From Sphingobacteriales bacterium (GTDB taxonomy: Bacteria; Bacteroidota; Bacteroidia; Chitinophagales; UBA2359): a DNA stretch of 64,000 bases. Under the pieces are notes generated by a model. The model was not told the DNA's origin, searched no databases, and was given only the letters and a program-made list of their open reading frames with translations. Both the position numbers and the translations under genes were made by a program. Of the stretch, positions 26,848-35,089 are shown piece after piece; the stretch's first letter is position 1; the number at the start of each line of letters is the position of its first letter. The stretch lies in contig JADKCK010000023.1 of NCBI GenBank assembly GCA_016718845.1, positions 15,595 through 79,594 of the forward strand, read 5' to 3'.

Positions 26848-27368
26848 TTATTCGGCATTAGTTCTTTTTCGTATTATCCTCATCTGACCTCGATGATTAA
26901 TCTCGTCTTCGAATACATGAAACCACATAAAATAATGGTTAGCTTTTTTACCATGCCAAAAATCTTCTTCGACATATAGCCAATCATCACTAACTGATTT
27001 GAATAAATCAAGGGTTTTATTTCTTACTTGCTCTAGTTTGTTTATATAAAAACTTAGGTCATTTCCTTTTATTTTCTCTCTTCCTTCTTCGCCCAAATCA
27101 AGTGCAGCTCCCCAAATCAAATTTTCTTCTTCGTTCAATCCTCTTTTTCGAATGTTGAAACTTGATAACAATACTCAATTGCTGCACAATGTAATAACAA
27201 AGCTCCAATTGAGTTACTTTGGGCATCGAGCAAAAAGTCGAGCTGGTTTTGTGTTAGCCCTTTAACTGTATTTAATGTGGTAAATCTTACATAGTTCATC
27301 ATAGAAACTAATCGGCTAATTTGTGGCGAATAGCCGGGTATGTCGGTTATAAGCAATAGATTTTCCAA
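26848..27368 (-). pseudogene. DinB/DUF664-like protein, frameshifted
   Basis: Two overlapping frames reconstruct one protein of about 170 residues. The first (27135-27368, TTG start) has YSPQISRLVSMMNYVR and ALLLHCAAIEYCYQV, ending after FEKED. The second continues RGLNEEENLIWGAALD and ends with MWFHVFEDEINHRGQMRIIRKR. The histidines (HCAAIEY and EDEINHRGQ) match the metal-binding pattern of DinB four-helix-bundle proteins. The frame is broken by one missing A in the A run at 27144-27148 (minus strand). A TACCTTTG box at 27435-27442 lies 67 nt upstream. It could be a sequencing error or a young pseudogene. Confidence 0.8.
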
Positions 27369-27434
27369 TTTTGTACTTATTTAATAGGTGTTTAGATTTT
27401 GAGCAACAACTAGTCTGCAACTAGTATTAAGCGG

Positions 27435-27442
27435 CAAAGGTA
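27435..27442 (-). promoter_or_regulatory. -7 box (TACCTTTG) of the DinB-like gene
   Basis: CAAAGGTA on the plus strand, in the spacer between the divergent DinB-like and kdsC genes. Confidence 0.5.
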
Positions 27443-27568
27443 CGCAAAACAAAAATAACAATACAGCATGAAATTAATAAAAGTTGGTTTTGGGATTAAT
27501 ACCAAAGGTAAATTTCATGCTAAAATTTCAAAATTGAGCAACTATATTTTTGTTTGAACAAATTTGTC

Positions 27569-27576
27569 TATCTTTG
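27569..27576 (+). promoter_or_regulatory. kdsC -7 box (TATCTTTG)
   Basis: TATCTTTG ends 38 nt before the ATG at 27615. It diverges from the DinB-like promoter. Confidence 0.5.
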
Positions 27577-27614
27577 CGCGTTTATTTTAGATTTAACTAA
27601 ATTGTTTAACCAAG

Positions 27615-28115
27615 ATGAATTTATTAGCCCAGTTTGAGCAAATTAAAACTTTAGTGTTTGATGTAGATGGTGTTTTTACCGACAACAGTATATTAGTTAC
27701 CGAACAAGGCGAATTTTTGCGCCGTATGAACGTAAGAGATGGGTATGCCCTAAAACGAGCCATAGAGGTAGGTATAAATGTGGCTATTATAACAGGTGGT
27801 ACTTCGGTGGGTATTACCAAACGCTTTACCTTACTTGGTGTAAAGCACATTTTTAGTGGTGTGCATGAAAAAGGTTCGGTACTGCAATATTTTTTAGACG
27901 AACAGCGTTTATCAGCACAACACACCTTATATATGGGTGATGATATACTTGATGTTGCTCCGCTAAAAATGGTAGGTTTACCCACCTGTCCCGCCGATGC
28001 CATACCCGAAGTATTGGCAGTTGCCCAATATATATCGCCACTAAACGGCGGCTGCGGTTGCGTGCGCGATGTGATAGAAAAAATACTAAAACTAAGGGGA
28101 GAATGGGGAGGGTAA
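27615..28115 (+). CDS. kdsC: 3-deoxy-D-manno-octulosonate 8-phosphate phosphatase (HAD-IIIA)
   Basis: A 166-residue HAD-superfamily phosphatase that releases phosphate from Kdo-8-P to give Kdo for LPS core assembly; cytoplasmic tetramer in the family. The HAD motif I is FDVDGVFTD (residues 14-22), motif II is IITGG, and motif III/IV is MGDDILDVAPL. The C-terminal GGCGCVRDVIEKIL matches KdsC. Its partner kdsB is at 1.6 kb. A substrate-related alternative (YrbI-type acting on another sugar phosphate) cannot be fully excluded. Confidence 0.93.
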   Translation: MNLLAQFEQIKTLVFDVDGVFTDNSILVTEQGEFLRRMNVRDGYALKRAIEVGINVAIITGGTSVGITKRFTLLGVKHIFSGVHEKGSVLQYFLDEQRLSAQHTLYMGDDILDVAPLKMVGLPTCPADAIPEVLAVAQYISPLNGGCGCVRDVIEKILKLRGEWGG

Positions 28116-28476
28116 TTGTTAATTATAAATTATAAATTATAATTTACGATGTTGCTGTAAAAAAAGTGCTACTACGATATTTTTTGTGGATAGCTTTGTA
28201 AAGATTTGCTATTGTATCAGTTATTTGGGTCTAAAATAGCTTTTTTTATGGATTTTTTTCCGTGGCAGAGGATTTAAACTCTCCACTACGGAGAAAATGA
28301 TTTGAATTACCCACAATCTTTGTCGTAGTACCAAAAAGTTTTACAATTACTATTATAACTCTCCTTGTTTATCACCACCGTATTTTTTTGTTATCAAATT
28401 TATCAACCCAAAGTAAATAAATCATAAGTTTTCATTATTTTACCAATTACAGTTTATAATTTATCATTAATAAAGC
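28116..28476. other. AT-rich intergenic spacer between kdsC and the UbiA gene
   Basis: 361 bp without a convincing gene. It begins with short direct repeats (TAAATTATAAATTATAA type) and later has runs of T. No terminator with a strong stem was recognised. Confidence 0.45.
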
Positions 28477-29613
28477 ATGTTCAAACTAATTCGTCCGCTC
28501 AATTTGTTTTATGTAGCACTTATTATGTTGCTATTGCGCTATTGCATAGTAACGCCTTTGTTTGGTTTTACCGACTATCAGCTTAGTTTATCAACTTGGC
28601 AATATTTGCTGTTAATTTTATCAACGGTTTTGATAACGGCAGGGGGCTACATCATCAACGATTACTACGATGTAGCAGCCGATACCTTTAACAAACCCAT
28701 GAAGCTAATTATTGGCACACACGTAAGCCCCGAACAAGCACTAAAAGCCTATATGGTGTGCAATGCTTTGGGTATAGGCTTAGCCCTTTATTTGGCAACA
28801 GTGGCAGGTAGTTACAAATTGGTGTTTGTACAGTTGTTAGCAGCAATATTGTTGTGGTTTTACTCTACCAAACTACAAAAAATGCCTTTGATAGGCAATT
28901 TAACCATTGCTTTTTTGGGCGCTTTAATGGTACTGTTACCTGCCTTTTACGAGGCAGCCTTAGCCGACCAACTATTAGCTACTGTGCTAAGCTTGTTTGG
29001 GTTTGGAAAAGAAACCATCGAGGCTTTGGGCATAACCCTGTCCGAGTTTAGTGCCTCGGTGCTTGCTTATTTTTATAGCTATGCCTTTTTTGCATTTTTG
29101 TTTACTTTGGTGCGCGAGTTAGTAAAAGATGCCGAAGATGCCGAAGGCGACGAAAACGCAGGCTACAAAACCTTACCTATTGTAGCAGGTTTGCAAATTA
29201 CCAAATTGTTGGCGGTTGTGGTATTGTTAATAGCCATTAACTATTTGGTGAAATTTATGATTGTCGAATTTGCGTACCAACAATACATCAGTACCATTGG
29301 CATTGGTGTGCTAATTGTGTTGCCCTGTATATATATGGTATACAGTTTGTGGAAAGCTCGTATGTCTAACGATTTTCACCAACTTAGCACATTAATTAAA
29401 GGAGTTATGTTTGTAGGTTTGTTGTATATGCCTTATCTTTGGAGCACCATGCAGTCGGCGGGCGTAACCTATACCAACCCCAATGGTGAAATCACCAACA
29501 TACAATTTACCCCCAACACCGACTCGACAACCACCCCAACAAACGATACTACCGCCATAGAAACCGACACCACCCAACAACAACACGAAATTAGTATAGA
29601 ACCCGGAAACTAA
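28477..29613 (+). CDS. UbiA-family prenyltransferase
   Basis: A 378-residue multi-pass membrane protein. The first Asp-rich motif NDYYDVAAD is at residues 61-69. The second is around DAEDAEGDENAGYKT, the usual UbiA pattern for binding Mg-prenyl pyrophosphate. Eight or more hydrophobic segments are visible. Family members include 4-hydroxybenzoate, menaquinone and geranylgeranylglyceryl-phosphate transferases; which reaction applies here is not decidable. After the last helix the protein has an extra Thr/Asn-rich soluble tail of about 55 residues. The MTase gene follows after 81 nt. Confidence 0.85.
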   Translation: MFKLIRPLNLFYVALIMLLLRYCIVTPLFGFTDYQLSLSTWQYLLLILSTVLITAGGYIINDYYDVAADTFNKPMKLIIGTHVSPEQALKAYMVCNALGIGLALYLATVAGSYKLVFVQLLAAILLWFYSTKLQKMPLIGNLTIAFLGALMVLLPAFYEAALADQLLATVLSLFGFGKETIEALGITLSEFSASVLAYFYSYAFFAFLFTLVRELVKDAEDAEGDENAGYKTLPIVAGLQITKLLAVVVLLIAINYLVKFMIVEFAYQQYISTIGIGVLIVLPCIYMVYSLWKARMSNDFHQLSTLIKGVMFVGLLYMPYLWSTMQSAGVTYTNPNGEITNIQFTPNTDSTTTPTNDTTAIETDTTQQQHEISIEPGN

Positions 29614-29694
29614 TTGCTTTACTGTTTATTGGTTGATGTGTTGGGTTTTTCAACAAACAGGGTATTATTCCTCACCAATTGTTTATTTATTTAT

Positions 29695-30546
29695 ATGGCA
29701 TTCAATCAACTTATTTGGGGCGATAACTTACCTATATTACAACAAATGCCCGCCGCTTCGGTTGATTTGGTGTACCTCGACCCACCGTTTTTTACTAACC
29801 GACAGTTTAGTATCACCGACAAAGCAACGCAACACACCCGACAGTTTGACGACCGATGGAGCGGAGGTATAACCGAATACATTGATTGGTTATACCCCCG
29901 TGTTGCCGAGTTACACCGCTTGCTAAAACCCAACGGTAGTTTGTATCTGCACTGCGACTGGCACGCCGATGCCTATATTAGGGTGCAAATACTCGATGCT
30001 ATTTTTGGTGCCGATAACTTTTTAAACCACCTTGTTTGGCATTATGTAATGGGCGCAAGTGCCACCAAAAATTTTGGCAAAAAATACGACTCTATATTTT
30101 GGTACGCCAAAAATCACCAACAATACACATTTAACTTAGCCGATATTCTGGTGCCTTATAATCCCGAAACCATTGCCCGCTCGAAACGCGGAGAAGCGAG
30201 ATATAAACAAGTATTAGACGAAACCAATGGCAAAAACCCAGGTAATGTTTGGACAGATATACACCCCATACAAGGCAACAGCATAGAACGAGTTAATTAC
30301 CCTACCCAAAAGCCCGAAAAACTATTAGAGCGCATTATATTAGCAAGTAGCAATCGGCACCAAACTATCCTCGACCCGTTTGCCGGTAGCGGTACTACCT
30401 TAGCCGTAGCCAATAACTTAGGTAGATATTGGATAGGTATTGACGAATCGGAGGCAGCTATTAACGTATGCAAACAACGACTAAGCCAACAAAAGGCTGA
30501 TTTTGTGTGTCAAAAAACAATTAATGAGGATAATCCACGCCTTTAA
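29695..30546 (+). CDS. DNA methyltransferase (N6-adenine/N4-cytosine type), orphan
   Basis: A 283-residue SAM-dependent DNA methyltransferase. Motif IV is DPPFFT (residues 29-34) and motif I is FAGSGTT near the C-terminus, so the order is IV then I, as in the beta class. NYPTQKPEKLLERII and PNGSLYLHCDWHADAYI are typical of the N6_N4_Mtase family (PF01555). The frame is open from 29614, but the ATG at 29695 begins the domain directly. No endonuclease, specificity subunit or Vsr gene is adjacent, so it may be solitary. The target site is unknown. Confidence 0.87.
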   Translation: MAFNQLIWGDNLPILQQMPAASVDLVYLDPPFFTNRQFSITDKATQHTRQFDDRWSGGITEYIDWLYPRVAELHRLLKPNGSLYLHCDWHADAYIRVQILDAIFGADNFLNHLVWHYVMGASATKNFGKKYDSIFWYAKNHQQYTFNLADILVPYNPETIARSKRGEARYKQVLDETNGKNPGNVWTDIHPIQGNSIERVNYPTQKPEKLLERIILASSNRHQTILDPFAGSGTTLAVANNLGRYWIGIDESEAAINVCKQRLSQQKADFVCQKTINEDNPRL

Positions 30547-30654
30547 ATCCCTTATCTGTCATTTTACATAGTTGCGGCAAGCTCAATAGTTGCCTTGCCG
30601 ATGTTTTTTACACCGCAAAGCAACCTTTTTATTGTAAGATGCGTTACCAACAAT

Positions 30655-30706
30655 TGCAGGCTGGCCGCTACAGGCTACAGGCTATCCGCTACAGGCTTAC
30701 AGGTAT
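30655..30706. repeat. GTAGC/CTACAGGC short-period repeat, copy 1
   Basis: Repeats of CGCTACAGGCT, CTACAGGCTAT and similar units. The same unit, inverted or direct, occurs at 52676-52735 and 56811-56898. It lies between the MTase stop and the G-poor repeat. Confidence 0.6.
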
Positions 30707-30987
30707 TCGCCACCTCGCAACATCGCAACATCGCCACCTCGCAACATCGCAACATCGCAACATCGCCACCTCGCAACATCGCCACCTCCTCGCCACCTCG
30801 CAACATCGCAACATCGCCACCTCACAACATCGCCAACATCGCCACCTCACAACATCGCCACCTCACAACATCGCAACATCGCCACCTCACAACATCGCCA
30901 CCTCACAACATCGCAACATCACCACCTCACAACATCGCAACATCACCACCTCACAACATCGCAACATCACCACCTCACAACATCACC
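30707..30987 (+). repeat. G-poor short-period repeat directly upstream of the RnfD-like gene
   Basis: About 280 bp built of CAACATCGC, CACCTCG, CACCTCACAA and CAACATCACC units, with almost no G. It runs into the ATG at 30988 without a gap (the last unit CATCACC is followed by ATG). It has the same sense orientation as the repeats upstream of 20054 and 57300. Although the frame is open through it (404 codons from 30595), the peptide (RNIATSQH/PPHNIATS repeats) is low-complexity and not expected to be a domain. Confidence 0.85.
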
Positions 30988-31809
30988 ATGAACAATCTAC
31001 TAACTTATTTGCGAGCAGATGCTAGGCATTATCAAATTTTATTTTTAGGTACTTTTTTGTGCTATGGCATTTTTGTATTAAACTGGGATGCCGATTTGAT
31101 AAAATATGCCTCCATATTTACCACTGCCATTGCCGTACAATTATTGGGCGTGCGTTGGGTAGGGGGTAGTTATACATCGGTTAAAAGTGCTTTAATAACT
31201 TCGTTAAGTTTGTGTTTGTTGTTTAAGTCAAACAGCTATGCAGTGGTATCGTTGGCAACTATGTTGGCAATAGGCAGTAAGTTTGTATTACGATACAAGG
31301 GCAAACACTTTTTTAATCCAGCTAATTTTGGTATTATTGCCACTATTTTGCTCACCCAAAACGCCTGGATTTCGCCCGGACAATGGGGTAGTGCTACCAT
31401 TTTGTTGTTTTTGGTGGGCTCGTTAGGTACATTTGTATTGTATAAAGTAGGGCGTATTGACATTGGCTTGGCTTTTTTGCTTACGCTCTTGGGGCTACAA
31501 TTTTATCGCAGCATTTTATATTTAGGCTGGCCCCTCGATTTTTTAATGCAACAATTTACCAGTGGTAGTTTACTGCTGTTTTCGTTTTTTATGATTACCG
31601 ACCCCGTATCTACCCCAAATCACCCAAAAGTCCGTATTTTTTGGGCAATGTTGGTCGCCTTTATTTCGTTTGTACTAACCAACTATTATTTTATCAATGC
31701 AGCTCCTTTATGGGTGTTGTTTTTTATATCGCCCATAACGCCCTTTTTCGATAAACTGTTTGTAGCTAACCGCTTTGTATGGCAAAAACAATTAGTAATA
31801 AATAATTAA
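30988..31809 (+). CDS. RnfD/NqrB-family membrane protein, stand-alone
   Basis: A 273-residue multi-pass membrane protein. GKHFFNPANFGI and ITDPVSTPNHPKVRIFWA are signatures of the NQR2/RnfD family, which carries a covalently bound flavin in ion-pumping complexes. No other rnf or nqr genes are nearby, so it is not part of a whole complex. It is followed by two DUF2330 genes on the same strand (23-nt gap), which suggests a shared transcript. The ATG at 30988 is preferred to longer starts because everything upstream is repeat DNA. Confidence 0.83.
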   Translation: MNNLLTYLRADARHYQILFLGTFLCYGIFVLNWDADLIKYASIFTTAIAVQLLGVRWVGGSYTSVKSALITSLSLCLLFKSNSYAVVSLATMLAIGSKFVLRYKGKHFFNPANFGIIATILLTQNAWISPGQWGSATILLFLVGSLGTFVLYKVGRIDIGLAFLLTLLGLQFYRSILYLGWPLDFLMQQFTSGSLLLFSFFMITDPVSTPNHPKVRIFWAMLVAFISFVLTNYYFINAAPLWVLFFISPITPFFDKLFVANRFVWQKQLVINN

Positions 31810-31832
31810 TAAACCACAATAAATAATAATTC

Positions 31833-33446
31833 ATGAAAAATCTACTTTTACTTTTCCTTTGTTTGTTTTTATCAACGGTTCGCATATCGGCATTTTGCGG
31901 TATATATGTAGCCAAAGCCGACAGCAAATTGTTCAACGAATCGTCGCAGGTGATATTGGTGCGCGATGGCAACAAAACAACCCTTACCATGTCGAACGAC
32001 TTTAAGGGTAGTGTTGCCGATTTTGCTATGGTGGTGCCTGTGCCTGTTGTGATTAAGCGCGACGATATTAAAATTGCCGACCAAAGCCTATTCGATGCCC
32101 TCGATGGCTACTCGTCGCCGCGTTTGGTAGAATATTACGACCAAGACCCATGCAATAGGTATGAAGAGCGAACAATGCAAATGAGGTCAAGGGGAGCGGC
32201 TCCTATGGCATCTGGAAAATCGGTAGAGATGCAAAAGGGTAGGGGAGTAACCATAGAGGCAAGTTATACCGTTGGTGAGTACGACATTTTGGTGCTTTCG
32301 GCTACCGACTCGAAGGGTTTAGAGACATGGCTGATTGAAAATGGCTATAAAATACCTGCCGGAGCCCGCGAAGTGCTGCGCCCGTACATTATGAGCAACA
32401 CCAAGTTTTTTGTGGCAAAGGTAAACCTGGAAGAGCAACAAAATTTAGGCTTTAATAAACTGCGCCCACTACAAATACACTTCGAATCGCCCAAATTTAT
32501 GCTACCTATTAGGTTGGGTATGGCAAATGCCAATGGCAACCAAGATTTGATTATCTACGGTTTATCAAAAAAAGGACGCATAGAATGTACTAACTATGCT
32601 ACAATAAACATGACTAGCAACCGCAAAATACCCGAATTTGTGAAAGACGATTTTGGGCATTTTTATAAAGATTTGTTTGCCAAAATATGGAAAAACAAAG
32701 GGCAAAAAGTGGCTTTTTTAGAGTATGCCTGGGACGTAAGTCCACAAAACGGCATGAAATGCGACCCCTGCGTTAACCCTGGTCCGCAGGCGTATCACCT
32801 AATACAAGCTGGTGCCGATTGGATAACCGACAATGGCGGCGGCGGCGGCGGTAGAGGTGGTTGGAATGGCGGCGGCGGCGGTGGGCAAGCGTATTTTACC
32901 CGCTTGCATGTGCGCTATAACCGCACCGCATTTGCCCAAGATTTAATGTTTCAGGAAACACCAAACCGCGAAAACTACCAAGCCCGATACATCCTTACAC
33001 ACCCCGCACAAAGCCAATTTGACTGCGGCGCACAAGCCACTACGTACTTAAAAGAGGTTATTGCACGCCGCCAAACCGAATTGGCAAACTTAGCCCAACT
33101 AACAGGCTGGGACATTAGCCAATACCGCAATTACATAGAACAATACAACAACCTACTGCCCGAAAAAGACAAACTAAAACGCAACGAACTGCTGCCAATA
33201 GTGGATATTGACGATGATGGCAACACCAATAACCCAAACAACGAACCCAAAAGCGAACCCCAAAGCGAACCCTTAATAGACACTAAATCCAATCCCGAAG
33301 TTATCCCCAATACCGATACTAATACCAATACTAATTGGACATACCTTGTAATGGCTTTAAGTGCCGTAGTAGTTGCCCTAAGTGTAGTGATAGTACAGTT
33401 GCTAAAACGCGGCAAAAGTGCTTTTACTTCGTCTGAAAATAAATAA
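31833..33446 (+). CDS. DUF2330 domain-containing protein, paralogue A
   Basis: 537 residues. A signal peptide (MKNLLLLFLCLFLSTVRISA) is followed directly by FCGIYVAKADSKLFNESSQV, the DUF2330 start. The domain continues with FAMVVPVPVVIKRDDIKI. A Gly-rich loop (GGGGGGRGGWNGG) sits near residue 335 and a C-terminal transmembrane helix (YLVMALSAVVVALSVVIVQLL) near 505-525, after a Pro/Asn/Thr-rich stretch. The domain is therefore extracytoplasmic and C-terminally anchored. It is a tandem copy of the next gene and lies 23 nt after the RnfD-like gene. The function is unknown. Confidence 0.87.
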   Translation: MKNLLLLFLCLFLSTVRISAFCGIYVAKADSKLFNESSQVILVRDGNKTTLTMSNDFKGSVADFAMVVPVPVVIKRDDIKIADQSLFDALDGYSSPRLVEYYDQDPCNRYEERTMQMRSRGAAPMASGKSVEMQKGRGVTIEASYTVGEYDILVLSATDSKGLETWLIENGYKIPAGAREVLRPYIMSNTKFFVAKVNLEEQQNLGFNKLRPLQIHFESPKFMLPIRLGMANANGNQDLIIYGLSKKGRIECTNYATINMTSNRKIPEFVKDDFGHFYKDLFAKIWKNKGQKVAFLEYAWDVSPQNGMKCDPCVNPGPQAYHLIQAGADWITDNGGGGGGRGGWNGGGGGGQAYFTRLHVRYNRTAFAQDLMFQETPNRENYQARYILTHPAQSQFDCGAQATTYLKEVIARRQTELANLAQLTGWDISQYRNYIEQYNNLLPEKDKLKRNELLPIVDIDDDGNTNNPNNEPKSEPQSEPLIDTKSNPEVIPNTDTNTNTNWTYLVMALSAVVVALSVVIVQLLKRGKSAFTSSENK

Positions 33447-33478
33447 ACTTTCTCTTTAAAACTTCAACCTATTTCATT

Positions 33479-34995
33479 ATGAAAAACCTATTACTGCTAA
33501 CACTTTGCGTATTTTTGTCAACGGTTCGCATATCGGCATTTTGCGGTTTTTATGTGGCTAAAGCCGACAGCAAACTGTTCAACGAATCGTCGCAGGTGAT
33601 ATTGGTGCGCGATGGCAACAAAACAACCCTTACCATGTCGAACGACTTTAAGGGCGATGTTAAGGATTTTGCTATGGTGGTGCCTGTGCCTGTTGTGATT
33701 AAGCGCGATGATATTAAAATTGCCGACGAAAGCTTGTTTGAAGCCCTTGATGGTTATTCGTCGCCGCGTTTGGTAGAGTATTACGACCAAGACCCGTGTC
33801 CACGAATGATGGAAGATGATGTGGTATATAGTGAAAGTGTGCTTGAATCTGTTACATTGTCTGATGTAGTTGTTTCGAAAAAAAGCAGGGGCGTAAAAAT
33901 AGAAGCCCAGTACACCGTTGGCGAGTACGATATTTTGGTGCTTTCGGCTACCGACTCGAAGGGTTTAGAAAAATGGTTGATTGAAAATGGCTATAAAATA
34001 CCCGCCAAAGCCCGCGAGGTATTGCGCCCGTATATTATGAGCAACACCAAGTTTTTTGTGGCAAAAGTAAACCTCGAAGAGCAACAAAATTTAGGCTTTA
34101 ACAAACTCCGCCCACTACAAATACACTTCGAATCGCCCAAATTTATGCTGCCTATTAGGTTGGGTATGGCAAATGCCAATGGCAACCAAGATTTGATTAT
34201 CTACGGTTTATCAAAAAAAGGACGCATAGAATGTACCAACTATGCCACCCTAAACATGACCAGTAACCGCAAAATACCCGAATTTATAAAAGACGATTTT
34301 GGGCATTTTTATAAAGATTTGTTTGCCAAAATATGGAAAAACAAAGGGCAAAAAGTAGCCTTTTTAGAGTATGCTTGGGACGTAAGCCCGCAAAATGGTA
34401 TGAAATGCGACCCATGTGTTAACCCGGGTCCGCAGGCGTATCACCTAATACAATCGGTGCCGATTGGATAACAGGTAATGGTGGCGATGGTGATAAGGTG
34501 TATTTTACCCGCTTGCATGTACGCTACAACCGCACAGCATTTGCCCAAGATTTGATGTTTCAAGAAACACCAAACCGCGAAAACTACCAAGCCCGATACA
34601 TTCTTACACACCCCGCACAAAGCCAATTTGATTGCCCCCAAGCAAATGCTTACCTAAAAGAAGTAGTTGCTCGCCGCCAAGAAGAATTAGCCAACTTAGC
34701 AAAATTAACAGGCTGGAACCTTAGCCAATACCGCAATTATGTAGAACAATACAACAACCTACTGCCCGAAAAAGATAAACTAAAACAAAACCAACTGCTA
34801 CCAATAGTTAATATTGACGATGATGAAAATATGGATAATCCTAATAATTCACCACAAAATATACCTTTGATAGACACCTTGCCCAATGTTGGAGCATATT
34901 GGACATGGCTTGTAATGGCATTAAGTGCCGTAGCAATTGCCTTAAGTGTATGGGTACTACAGTTGCTAAAACGCGAAAAAACTATTAGTGGTTAA
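33479..34995 (+). pseudogene. DUF2330 domain-containing protein, paralogue B, frameshifted
   Basis: A close copy of paralogue A (large identical blocks such as KVNLEEQQNLGFNKLRPLQI). The first frame (33479-34471) ends at LIQSVPIG. The sequence continues in another frame from 34498 with YFTRLHVRYNRTAFAQ to a C-terminal helix (WTWLVMALSAVAIALSVWVL). Compared with copy A, one G is missing in CAATCGGTGCC near 34456-34457; adding it restores one frame through ITGNGGDGDKVYFTR. The variable segment after PCPRMMEDD differs from copy A. It is either a sequencing error or a recent inactivation in a tandem pair. Confidence 0.85.
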
Positions 34996-35013
34996 TTGTT
35001 AACAAAAAATGAC

Positions 35014-35066
35014 AAGCAAAACGCTTGTTCTTCCAAAATTTGGAGGAACAAGCGTTTTGCTTTTTT
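35014..35066. terminator. strong bidirectional terminator between DUF2330 B and pdxA
   Basis: A 20-bp stem starting AGCAAAACGCTTG and ending CAAGCGTTTTGCT, with a six-base loop, followed by T runs. It separates convergent genes. Confidence 0.9.
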
Positions 35067-35089
35067 GAGCTTGCACAATAATAAATAAT

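Noticed and set aside
29614..30546. Restriction-modification system
   Set aside because: Only the methyltransferase is seen; the neighbours are a UbiA protein, repeats and an RnfD-like gene.
30595..30987. N-terminal extension of the RnfD-like protein (131 residues)
   Set aside because: It is formed only by the G-poor repeat and the preceding GTAGC repeat; the peptide is low-complexity and another frame is open too. The family starts near MNNLLTYLRADARHY.
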